A stretch of 64,000 nt of DNA, taken from the NCBI RefSeq assembly GCF_963678635.1, contig NC_087069.1:11179206-11243205 (forward strand), in the 5' to 3' direction. Position numbers and translations under genes: made by a program. This document shows positions 1 through 8,323 of the stretch, in pieces. Below the pieces are notes generated by a model. The model made no database searches. It saw only the letters and a list, made by a program, of their open reading frames with translations, and was not told where the DNA came from. The DNA is from Symsagittifera roscoffensis. Lineage: Eukaryota > Xenacoelomorpha > Acoela > Convolutidae. The stretch's first letter is position 1, and each line of letters opens with the position of its first letter.

Positions 1-2
1 AA

Positions 3-3000
3 CATAAGTTGGCATTAGCGGCGGTGCAGAATCAGCGGAACAGGCAAAACGAATTTGAATCGAGGAACTTAGGAGCACCAAGCACGGAATTGCCGACGAA
101 GACAGTGAAAGCTGTATCACATGTTAATGATGCCATAGAATCCGCGGCAGGGAACTCTCTAGAGATAAATTATGAGAAAGCGGCGACGGAAGCAATTGCC
201 AAAGTGAAACAGGATCTGGCTGCGAAAGAAATAGAGCAACGACTAAAGCTGGAGATAGAAAGACAGAATTTTAACGAAGCATTAACCGGATCGAAACAAA
301 TACCAGAGGCTGTACCAGGCTCAACGAAGACAGGGAATTGCAATACTGTGAAAATGGTGACAGGTAAACTTTTTGGCATATCGATAATCACAGTGGGCGG
401 CCACGAGGTAACCAGAAACTTGGGCGAGCCGAGCGACCAGACGATAATGCACATTGACGTGTATGCAGACTATTTGAGTGGTATAAGCCCACAAACGACT
501 TCTAGAGCACTGAGAGCACTACTCATGAGAGGGGGCAGCAAGTCGGTACGTGTTGATAGCAGATATACTGAAGCTTACGGTCCACACGAGGTGATGCTAA
601 ATATAGATGGGATTAACATCTATACCAAGACAATGATAACATGTGACGAAGACCTAATTGGACAAATCTACGTAGGGAAAGAAGAATTGAAAGTGAGATC
701 GATTGGACACTGCGCCATGCTTGAGGAAGATGCGATGCACATCGGGACGGAGGCAGATGTGACAGGGCACGTGCTGGATATAAGTGGCAAAAAGACTCAG
801 TTGCGTGGGTTGCTTGACACGGGAGCAGTCTTGAGCGTTATACCAATCGAAACTTGGGAGAAGATGGGCTTTGACAAAGGTGACTTGATAGACTCGAGAA
901 TACGGCTGTCAGCTGCAAACAAAGGGGCCCTACGGGTGCTGGGCAGGACGCCGATAATAGCCCTCAATTTGGGGGAACGTAACCTGTGGATGAGCTTTAT
1001 CGTGGTAGAAAACCTAGATGAGTCTGACCAATTCATTTTGGGCAGAGACTTCATCAGGAATTTCGACGTAACGATTGATTTAAATAACGCAATGTTCAGG
1101 ATACGGAACCCGGATAGGAGGTACGCAATCAAACCGGTAAATTTAATAATGGTAAATGAAAACAAAGCACCGGTATTCTTGAGTAGGAGGGTGAGGCTAA
1201 AGGCTAATGAAGCGGCAATCGTAAGTTTGAGGATGAAAAATTACAATGAACTAAGTGACAACAAGCAAGTGTGCATAGTTCCGAATCCTAATAGTCAAAG
1301 TGCTGCTGTTTTAGGAAGATCATTTTCGATAACGAAGAGCGGCCTCTGCGTCAGTGTCTTGTTGAATACCCTTGATATACCGATCACGATACAGAGAGGG
1401 AGGAAACTGGGATATGCTTTACCGGTTAAAACTCGATATGAAACAATTGAGAACTCAAAACAAAATGAAGTTGTTGATTGTCCCAATCACAGGGACAAAA
1501 TTTGTATCTTGAGACGATTGCAGAAAATAAAAGATTCTTCAGGTCTTATTAAATCACTTAAGTCAGAAACGGATGATGGTCTTTCGAGCTGTTCGAACTT
1601 TCCAGAGCGACCCACACTAGATGAAATGCAAAATGAAAAACCGGTTCTGCCGGAGATTGAACATTTGAGGGGCAAACTGAAAGATGAACAGCTCGAAGCC
1701 ATCAAGGACGTACTAGAGCGGAACGAGGATGTTTTTTCGAGGCATAAGGCGGATATCGGGTGTTGCAATTTCGTTGAGCATGAAATAGAACTTGAGGAAA
1801 ACGCGGTACCACACAGGGAGGGGGCGAGGCGCATGACCCCACACAAATCGGACGCGTGTAGGAAAGAGATCGAGACGTTACTAGAGTATGACATGATAGA
1901 ACCATCCAAGTCACCGTGGGCGTGTGGAGTAGTGATGGCCAAAAAGAAAGGCGACCAGTTAAGGTTTTGTTGTGACTTTCGATACCTGAACTCCGTCACG
2001 GTGAAGGATGCCTATCCCATACCTAGGATTGATGAGAGCCTCTCGAAGTTAGGTGATGCAAAATTTTTTACGACTCTTGATTTAGGCTCAGCCTTTTGGC
2101 AAGTACCACTAAGGAAGCAGGACAGGGACAAGACAGGGTTTGCCTGCGAGTTGGGTCTGTTTCAATGGAAACGGATGCCGTTTGGACTTTGCAATGCCAC
2201 AGCCACGTTTCAGCGGTTGATGGCACACGCGCTGATAGGCGTAACGAAGAAGTATGGCAACCTGGTAATGTGCTACGTGGATGACGTGTTAATAGCGACG
2301 CCAACACTGGAAGACCACATTGAGAGACTAGACGAAGTGTTTGCATGCATGAAGAGGTCGGGGCTAAAGTGTAAACCATCAAAGTGCGAGATACTCAAGG
2401 ACTCAATAAAATACTTGGGCAGGATGGTAGACAAGCACGGCATCAGACCTGATACGGACGCCGTGGAAGCAGTCCTGACCTGGAAATCACCGAAGACAGA
2501 GCACCAGTTGATGAGCTTCCTGGGTTTCGCTAACTATTATAGAGAGTTCATCAAAGGCTATGCAGACAAGGTATACCCGATGCAACAATTAATGAGACAC
2601 AAGGGCAAGAAGTTCACGTGGAACAACGCAGCAGAAGAGTCATTCCAGAGGATAAAGAAAGAGCTGTGTGAGGCACCAGTCTTGGGTATGCCGACTGAGA
2701 AAGGGATGTACGTGCTGGACACGGATGCGTCGGTAGTCGCGATTTCTGGGATTCTTCACCAAGAACAAGAATGGAATGGGAAGACAGTCTTGAGACCAAT
2801 AGCGTACGGGAGCAAAGTCCTGAGTGACACGGAAATGAAGTACGGAGCACCGAAAGCTGAGATGTTCGCGGTGGTTACCTTTGTCGAGAAATACAGGGCA
2901 TACTTGGGCAGTGAACCATTCAAGTTGCAAGTCGACAACAGAGCACTGAGCTGGCTGAAAACGTACTCAATGGACCAAAGTTACATTGGGAGGTGGATAG

Positions 3001-6000
3001 TTCGCCTGGACGGATACAACATGATAATTGAGCATAGAACGCAAGATAAACATCAGAATGCCGACAGCTTGAGTAAGAAGACGGAGTTCTATGAGAGACA
3101 AGAGCAAAGAGAAGCAGACAGACCTGAAATCAAAGATGGCTTCTCATTCATGGACAAGGAAACGTACGACAGTCTTCCACTCACGAGATGGCTGGACAAG
3201 TCAGGCAAACCGATAGAAGATCATCCTGAATTGCCTAAAGAGCCTCCAGAGAAGACCATTTTGAGGAAGAGCAAGAGGATTCCGATTGAGATTATACTCA
3301 AGTCGAAGATCGTGAAGGAGACGCTCAAGGCAAAAGGCTATGATCTTAACCAGGTGGAAGCAGGAACTGCACAGATAGATGATGACTTAATGAGGTTGCT
3401 CGAGAAACTATCAGATGATAAGCCCGTGATCCAGGAGAAGGGTACAGAGAAACCGGAATTCACTATACTTCGGAGAAAAGAGACAGTGAACGATACTGAC
3501 TCATCAAGAGGAAGCGTCACTGACAGCAAAGATGTCGTGCGGTCACTAGTTGACAAAATCCCCGAAGACATTCTGGAGCAGACCAGGGTTAGGAAAAAGA
3601 AAGTGACGTTCAAGGAAGATACTGAACACCTGGGACCAGGTCAAGAGTCCGGGGAGTGTTCCAGGTTCACGGAAGAAGGAACCGGAGAAGGAAAATTGTC
3701 CGGGGAGCGTGAAGGATGGGATGAAGACTCGGATGAGAGCAGCGAAAACCAGGACAGTCTGTGCATGATACTGGCGGAAGAGAAGACAAGGCACCACGAC
3801 AGGGAGTTACAGACGGATCCATCATCAGGAACGTACAATCTGGAGATACAGGAGATACGAGGTGGTGAGGAACTTGAGAGAATTGCGGTTTCAAGGAAGC
3901 CATACAGAGAACTATCATGCAACTCAAACGTCAGAACAAATCTGGTGCCAGAAGATGATATGAAAATCGTGAAAAGGATGATATGCGTGAAGCTGAGTGA
4001 TGACATCCACAAACCTGGTGAGATGAATGGACAGATCATGGCGCTAAAGGAGCATGTCAAGGCAAGATATAGGCTGTCAGACCTAATAAGAGCCCAAAAG
4101 AATGACAAAATGACAAGTAACCTCTCCAAATGGCTCCAGTCGGGGGTCAAGGAGAAGGGGGAACTCGAGGAAGACAGCTACAAGATCTTGAGCCAGTTCT
4201 ACAAAGAGAAAAAAGACTTACTCTACCACACAGCTGATGGGGTGGTAGCATGCAAGAGGAAAGATGAGGAGAAGATATTACACAAACACAACCTCATCAT
4301 ACTGCCACAGTTGTATCAAACGGAGGTGCTTTTCAGATCGCACGACCAGATGGGCCACCAGGGGATAGACAAAGTACAACAAAGGATACTTCACAGGTTT
4401 GATTGGCCAGTAATGAGAAAAGCTTGCGAGAGATGGGTGAATGCCTGCCTGGCATGTCTCCAGGTAAAAGACCCAAGGAAGATGAAGTTTCCCCTCAAGT
4501 CCGTTGAGAGCTCAGAGTTCAATGAAGTGGTGCAGATAGACCATCAAAAAATCTGCATGACGGAGTCGGGATATAACCAGATACTGGTTATGATAGATCA
4601 CTTCACAAAGTTGGCGGAAGCGGTCCCGTGCCAAACAGCCTCGGCCGAGGAGACATATGATCATCTGATAACGCATTGGATATCGCGGTACGGTTGTCCG
4701 ATGACTTTCCAGTCGGACAACGGCAAAGCTTTTGTAGGGGACTTGACAAAAGAATTGATGAAGAGATCGCACATTGCTCAAGCACACTCGACAACCTATC
4801 ATCCACAGACCAATGGGTTGGTAGAGAGACAAAACAGGACACTGGTCAACATGTTAAGGGTGTACTGCTCAAGATACATGACGGACTGGGACAAATACCT
4901 GCCACAGGTAGTAGGAGCCTACAACAGTACACAGCACTCAACTACGGGCATCAGTCCTTTCATGATGTTGACGGGCAGGGAGAGAGCAATGCCTCTGACA
5001 TTCTTTTACCCGGAATACGAAGGGAAAAGGACGTCGCCTCAGGCATACGTGAAAGAAGCGATCAAAAGACAACAGGAATTGAACGAATTATGCAGGAGGA
5101 ACACGGCGCAAGCGCAAATGAGGCAACGCAGAAAATACGACGAAAAAATATTACGAGCAAAGCCATATGAAGTGGGCCAATACGTGTGGGTCTTCCAAAA
5201 TGTCATACCGCCCAAGGGAACAAAGAAACTACTCAAGAAGTGGAGGGGACCATTCATGATAACGGAGGTTCATCAACAAGGACGGTTCTATCGCTTGAGT
5301 ACTGGGCGAGCGGCACATTATGAAAATCTGAAGCCTCGCGTCCCGTCTCCAGAGGATTGGTGCATACCGAAGGACATGGAGGGTCTTGAGTACCTGGTGG
5401 TAGAGCCAGCGTGTGAAGTGAATGAGAAAGGCACTAGAGAGAAAAATGATGGTAATGAGAACTTGAGTTTGGACGACAATGAAAAGATAGGAGTGGAGTC
5501 TGATGCAGGGTCATTTGTAGAAGAAGACTGGAACGACCCGGAGCAAGACGAGGTGCCGAAATGGATGGAACCGGATCGAACAACACCACCGGAAACCAGG
5601 ACTGGCAATCGCAAACGCACAGGCATGAGGTACAACAGGTACGGGGATGACTTTTTGATCGATAAGATACAGCCAGACAAATTGGGCGAGGAACTACTGA
5701 AGGCAGGCGAACTGGAAGCTGGAGAGGAATGGCAGGTCATTGACGATGGTGGTCATTATCCGCAGGATGATTACTCGACGCCAGAATTAGAAACGGATCT
5801 CGAACAGAGTGAGATAGACTGGAGGGAGAACACGAACTTGAGGATTCTAGAGTGGATGCGTGATGTCAAAGACGAGAGCCGCGAAGGACAAAGCATTCAG
5901 CAAGTCGATGTATCAGCAGCAAATTACATGAAGACAGAGGACCCTCTTTTCGGATGGACGGCAACAGACAGGCCACTGGACATTCCTCAGGACAATTCAG

Positions 6001-6653
6001 ACCCGACAACATCGACGGGGACGTCGATAAATATTTTTGTCCGGGGAGTGGGGGTAGGACTTACCCACACCGAAAATTTGATGATAAAGAAGCTCAAGGA
6101 AGTGAGAGAAACGAGCGAATTGGAACTGGAGGAAGAAGAGCCAGAGCCTACTATAGGTCGGAATTTCAAAACGAAATTCGAAATACCCAATGAATACTCG
6201 GAGAACATCATGATAACAGATAGCGACTTCATCCTGTCAAACAGGACCAGCGCGATCTGCATCACGGCGGACATGAGTTTCAAATCAAGATTGGAAGCTG
6301 ACTTCAAAAGAGAGTACCAGAATGTAGAGTTTCTGTTCAGACAGAGACCAGGACTGGGAGGGATGGCAGCGCTTCCACCGTCAGTGGCACAAGTCCCGGG
6401 CAAATATCTGTGCTTCCTAGTAACGAGGGTCAATGACAGGAACACAATCGATCCCGAACACGTGATATTGGCACTAACAAGATTACGAGACTTCATGATT
6501 GAAAGAGGGATAACAGAAGTCTCAATGCCGGTGTATGACCCGAACAGGGGCAAACTGAGCCCGAGGGAATTGTACGCTATCCTACATGTGGTCTTTGCAG
6601 AAACTGAGATAATGGTGTATCTTCATAAGAAGTACTACTTGAGCATCGCCTGA
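3..6653 (+). CDS. Gag-Pol polyprotein with C-terminal macro-like domain (5' partial)
   Basis: The frame is open to the left edge, so no start is in the window; the first residues match the end of nucleocapsid in element B (about 32600). Domains in order: protease with Asp-Thr-Gly at 816-824; RT with YVDD at 2274-2285; Ty3-type RNase H starting at DTDAS (2718-2732); a 350-codon acidic linker; integrase zinc finger (His at 4341 and 4356, Cys at 4446 and 4455); and a DD35E core (Asp 4539, Asp 4716, Glu 4824). A GPF module follows near 5240, then an acidic stretch and a macro-like domain (about 6190-6640). All retroviral-type catalytic residues I can check are present. Gag and pol share one frame here, so no frameshift is needed. 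Stop TGA is at 6651-6653. Confidence 0.93.
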   Translation, partial: HKLALAAVQNQRNRQNEFESRNLGAPSTELPTKTVKAVSHVNDAIESAAGNSLEINYEKAATEAIAKVKQDLAAKEIEQRLKLEIERQNFNEALTGSKQIPEAVPGSTKTGNCNTVKMVTGKLFGISIITVGGHEVTRNLGEPSDQTIMHIDVYADYLSGISPQTTSRALRALLMRGGSKSVRVDSRYTEAYGPHEVMLNIDGINIYTKTMITCDEDLIGQIYVGKEELKVRSIGHCAMLEEDAMHIGTEADVTGHVLDISGKKTQLRGLLDTGAVLSVIPIETWEKMGFDKGDLIDSRIRLSAANKGALRVLGRTPIIALNLGERNLWMSFIVVENLDESDQFILGRDFIRNFDVTIDLNNAMFRIRNPDRRYAIKPVNLIMVNENKAPVFLSRRVRLKANEAAIVSLRMKNYNELSDNKQVCIVPNPNSQSAAVLGRSFSITKSGLCVSVLLNTLDIPITIQRGRKLGYALPVKTRYETIENSKQNEVVDCPNHRDKICILRRLQKIKDSSGLIKSLKSETDDGLSSCSNFPERPTLDEMQNEKPVLPEIEHLRGKLKDEQLEAIKDVLERNEDVFSRHKADIGCCNFVEHEIELEENAVPHREGARRMTPHKSDACRKEIETLLEYDMIEPSKSPWACGVVMAKKKGDQLRFCCDFRYLNSVTVKDAYPIPRIDESLSKLGDAKFFTTLDLGSAFWQVPLRKQDRDKTGFACELGLFQWKRMPFGLCNATATFQRLMAHALIGVTKKYGNLVMCYVDDVLIATPTLEDHIERLDEVFACMKRSGLKCKPSKCEILKDSIKYLGRMVDKHGIRPDTDAVEAVLTWKSPKTEHQLMSFLGFANYYREFIKGYADKVYPMQQLMRHKGKKFTWNNAAEESFQRIKKELCEAPVLGMPTEKGMYVLDTDASVVAISGILHQEQEWNGKTVLRPIAYGSKVLSDTEMKYGAPKAEMFAVVTFVEKYRAYLGSEPFKLQVDNRALSWLKTYSMDQSYIGRWIVRLDGYNMIIEHRTQDKHQNADSLSKKTEFYERQEQREADRPEIKDGFSFMDKETYDSLPLTRWLDKSGKPIEDHPELPKEPPEKTILRKSKRIPIEIILKSKIVKETLKAKGYDLNQVEAGTAQIDDDLMRLLEKLSDDKPVIQEKGTEKPEFTILRRKETVNDTDSSRGSVTDSKDVVRSLVDKIPEDILEQTRVRKKKVTFKEDTEHLGPGQESGECSRFTEEGTGEGKLSGEREGWDEDSDESSENQDSLCMILAEEKTRHHDRELQTDPSSGTYNLEIQEIRGGEELERIAVSRKPYRELSCNSNVRTNLVPEDDMKIVKRMICVKLSDDIHKPGEMNGQIMALKEHVKARYRLSDLIRAQKNDKMTSNLSKWLQSGVKEKGELEEDSYKILSQFYKEKKDLLYHTADGVVACKRKDEEKILHKHNLIILPQLYQTEVLFRSHDQMGHQGIDKVQQRILHRFDWPVMRKACERWVNACLACLQVKDPRKMKFPLKSVESSEFNEVVQIDHQKICMTESGYNQILVMIDHFTKLAEAVPCQTASAEETYDHLITHWISRYGCPMTFQSDNGKAFVGDLTKELMKRSHIAQAHSTTYHPQTNGLVERQNRTLVNMLRVYCSRYMTDWDKYLPQVVGAYNSTQHSTTGISPFMMLTGRERAMPLTFFYPEYEGKRTSPQAYVKEAIKRQQELNELCRRNTAQAQMRQRRKYDEKILRAKPYEVGQYVWVFQNVIPPKGTKKLLKKWRGPFMITEVHQQGRFYRLSTGRAAHYENLKPRVPSPEDWCIPKDMEGLEYLVVEPACEVNEKGTREKNDGNENLSLDDNEKIGVESDAGSFVEEDWNDPEQDEVPKWMEPDRTTPPETRTGNRKRTGMRYNRYGDDFLIDKIQPDKLGEELLKAGELEAGEEWQVIDDGGHYPQDDYSTPELETDLEQSEIDWRENTNLRILEWMRDVKDESREGQSIQQVDVSAANYMKTEDPLFGWTATDRPLDIPQDNSDPTTSTGTSINIFVRGVGVGLTHTENLMIKKLKEVRETSELELEEEEPEPTIGRNFKTKFEIPNEYSENIMITDSDFILSNRTSAICITADMSFKSRLEADFKREYQNVEFLFRQRPGLGGMAALPPSVAQVPGKYLCFLVTRVNDRNTIDPEHVILALTRLRDFMIERGITEVSMPVYDPNRGKLSPRELYAILHVVFAETEIMVYLHKKYYLSIA
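3648..3707 (+). promoter_or_regulatory. Two internal copies of the polypurine-tract core
   Basis: TCCGGGGAG occurs at 3648-3656 and again at 3699-3707, the second preceded by AAAATTG. The same nonamer is the core of the polypurine tract beside the 3' LTR (16418-16426) and of the conserved block at 6031-6070. Element B has both copies at the matching place (28872-28880, 28926-28934), and element C has three close variants (GTCCGGGAG type, about 49639-49800). They lie in the RNase H-integrase linker, where the protein is otherwise poorly conserved. A role as extra plus-strand primer sites is inferred. Confidence 0.45.
6031..6070 (+). promoter_or_regulatory. Conserved 40-nt block with U-rich and polypurine tracts (candidate central PPT)
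   Basis: This block has T-rich sequence (TTTTTGT), then CCGGGGAGTGGGGGTAGG, then a short conserved tail, all inside the pol frame. The 40 bases are identical in B (26735-26774, - strand) and in the far more diverged C (47139-47178, - strand), including third codon positions. A T-run followed by a polypurine tract is the usual form of LTR-element plus-strand primers, and the core repeats the 3' PPT at 16418-16426. It encodes a FVRGVGVGLTHT-like peptide, so protein constraint may add to the conservation. Confidence 0.6.
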
Positions 6654-6934
6654 GTCGGGTACATGGGGGTATCGAGTCGGGTGTGAGGGAGGAGTCTTGA
6701 GTTAGGTACTGGGGTGCGGCGCAGGTAAAGGGATCTTAAAGATATGATTGGCATGACAATTAAATTTTAAAACGAGTTAATGGTGCTAAAACATAAAATG
6801 AATCTGCATGCTTCTAAGGGAATTCCAATTGAATTGTTTTAAGTGATATGAAAATGATAAGATTTTAACCATACTGGTAAAAGGGGGGTCTCTAGGTTAG
6901 GAACATGACATGTCAAGTTTCAATATGCTTTCTG

Positions 6935-6941
6935 TTTTCAG
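6935..6941 (+). promoter_or_regulatory. Candidate 3' splice site for an ORF2 mRNA
   Basis: TTTTCAG matches the nematode 3' splice consensus and lies 232 nt upstream of the ORF2 ATG. Element B has TTTTCAG at the matching position (25870-25876 on the - strand). It suggests that ORF2 is made from a spliced or trans-spliced RNA, as env is in retroviruses. Inference from motif and position only. Confidence 0.4.
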
Positions 6942-7060
6942 ATCAAGTTTGAAAAACAAAGTTGAAAATCCAAGTATACTCAAGCGAGAAACAGAGAGAG
7001 AAACCTTGATTGAACTCGCGATAATCGGCACTTACAGCAAGTATTTGCAAGGGAACATTT

Positions 7061-7140
7061 CGAGAGAATTCTTGAGTTGGGTAATACTTGAGTCGGTAAG
7101 GTAATTCTTGAGCTGGTTAGGTAATTCTTGAGCTGGTTAA
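7061..7140 (+). repeat. Short tandem array of CTTGAG-bearing 20-nt units
   Basis: Three 20-nt units (7081-7100, 7101-7120, 7121-7140), the last two differing at a single base, follow a diverged fourth unit. Each carries CTTGAG. The array ends 33 nt before the ORF2 start. Element B has a similar cluster of six CTTGAG at 25711-25796 beside its ORF2 start, but reading in the opposite sense relative to the gene. Confidence 0.65.
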
Positions 7141-7173
7141 CACATACCTGTATACATCCCGAAGTCACGAAGA

Positions 7174-8295
7174 ATGGCAGACCGATTATGGAAATCCGTG
7201 CCCGCGACCCTGAAGAAGCCCACTCTTGATGAGCTGTACAGACGCCTGAGGGACTTGGACTACACCCAAATAGACGAGAGAATGGCGGTGATGCTGAATG
7301 CCATCCTCCAGTTGGAGGACCAGGGTGAGTGCAGGGAGTCTGCAACTGAGGCTGTCTTGATGATCGGCTACACCACCGAGGGAATATCGAACCAAGAACA
7401 GACCAGATGGTTGTCTTGGAATGTGGATGGAGGAGTAAGGGGTTTTGACTTGGCAAGGAATCCTGGCCTGAATAACAATACCGAATATGGCGCAGGGGAA
7501 TTCCCACTACCGACTAGGCCAACAGTAAGGTCCACAAGCCAGAGCTCGAGTAGGGTGCCATCGATGTCACGAATGCAACAGACGACCGAGGCATATCCAG
7601 ATCTAGGTGTTCTAAAGAAAGAGCTCGAGAAGACGCAGAAGGAAAGGAATAAGGCGAACCTCGATCGGGATCAGGCAAAGCTGGATCGGGAGAAGGTTCA
7701 GCTGGAAAGGGACCAGGCGGTCAACGAGCGAGACCAGGCTCTGAGGTTGCTTGAGATACAAAAAGCTGAACATCAACAGGAGTTAAGGGTGCGGGAGAAC
7801 GCCGCAAATCGTGATCAACTGAGGTCGGAATTGGACAGAATAGAACAACGACAACGCGAGCTTGATGCACAGAAGGGAGCCAGGCCGAAGGAGCGAGTGG
7901 TCACCAGCTCGAGGCCAGAGTCACGTATGGAGGTGGATGAAGCCCCCAGAGCAAGAGCACGGTTCAACCTTGACCGCGAGGCCCGAGAACACATGAGTGA
8001 AGGGTTGAAAGTTTGGATACCGAATGACGCAACGTCTTCCTTGCGTAGCCTAGAGACGCAACCCATACGCCCACTGATGGATGTGGAGCTGCCGGGATAT
8101 ACCCCAACCTCGACCTCGAGTGACAGTCAGGTAAGCGGCGGCTCATCGCGTCTGAGAGAACTGGGCGAGAGATTGCGACAAAAGAGTCGTGAGAGTTCGG
8201 CAATACCGGAGCTTCCCCCGACGTGGAGGGAACAGCCGGTTAGGAGTGTCGTGATCTTGAGATCGGCTGGACTGGAGTACGGAGCAGAAAGCTAG
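7174..8295 (+). CDS. ORF2 of element A, fragment 1: N-terminal domain and coiled coil
   Basis: The ATG at 7174 is the first in frame after the spacer and matches the second Met of the B copy (25690). Residues 1-110 form a conserved globular region (MADRLWKSVPATLKKPTLDE at the start). Residues 145-235 are highly charged, with seven-residue repeats of the form L-x-R-D-Q-A-x, a clear heptad-rich coiled coil. The rest is Ser/Pro-rich. The frame ends with about eleven unrelated residues after 8261, where A lacks 38 nt that B keeps (B near 24600). The true protein therefore continued into the next fragment. No function can be named for this part; oligomerisation by the coiled coil is likely. Confidence 0.8.
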   Translation: MADRLWKSVPATLKKPTLDELYRRLRDLDYTQIDERMAVMLNAILQLEDQGECRESATEAVLMIGYTTEGISNQEQTRWLSWNVDGGVRGFDLARNPGLNNNTEYGAGEFPLPTRPTVRSTSQSSSRVPSMSRMQQTTEAYPDLGVLKKELEKTQKERNKANLDRDQAKLDREKVQLERDQAVNERDQALRLLEIQKAEHQQELRVRENAANRDQLRSELDRIEQRQRELDAQKGARPKERVVTSSRPESRMEVDEAPRARARFNLDREAREHMSEGLKVWIPNDATSSLRSLETQPIRPLMDVELPGYTPTSTSSDSQVSGGSSRLRELGERLRQKSRESSAIPELPPTWREQPVRSVVILRSAGLEYGAES

Positions 8296-8323
8296 GAGAG
8301 ACTGCTTTCATGATGCGGCCTGG

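Larger units (their letters stand above)
6654..7173 (+). other. Spacer between gag-pol and ORF2 of element A
   Basis: This is a 520-bp non-coding stretch. It contains a G-run (about 6879-6890), a nematode-type 3' splice site (6935-6941) and a short tandem array of CTTGAG-containing units (7061-7140). Much of it aligns with the equivalent spacer of element B (25706-26152), so it is part of the element and not an insertion. The 64-codon frame at 6910-7104 crosses the splice site and the array; I do not regard it as a gene. Confidence 0.7.

Noticed and set aside
4676-5170. 164-codon + strand frame overlapping integrase
   Set aside because: Out-of-phase shadow of the well-conserved integrase code; no match of its own in B or C.
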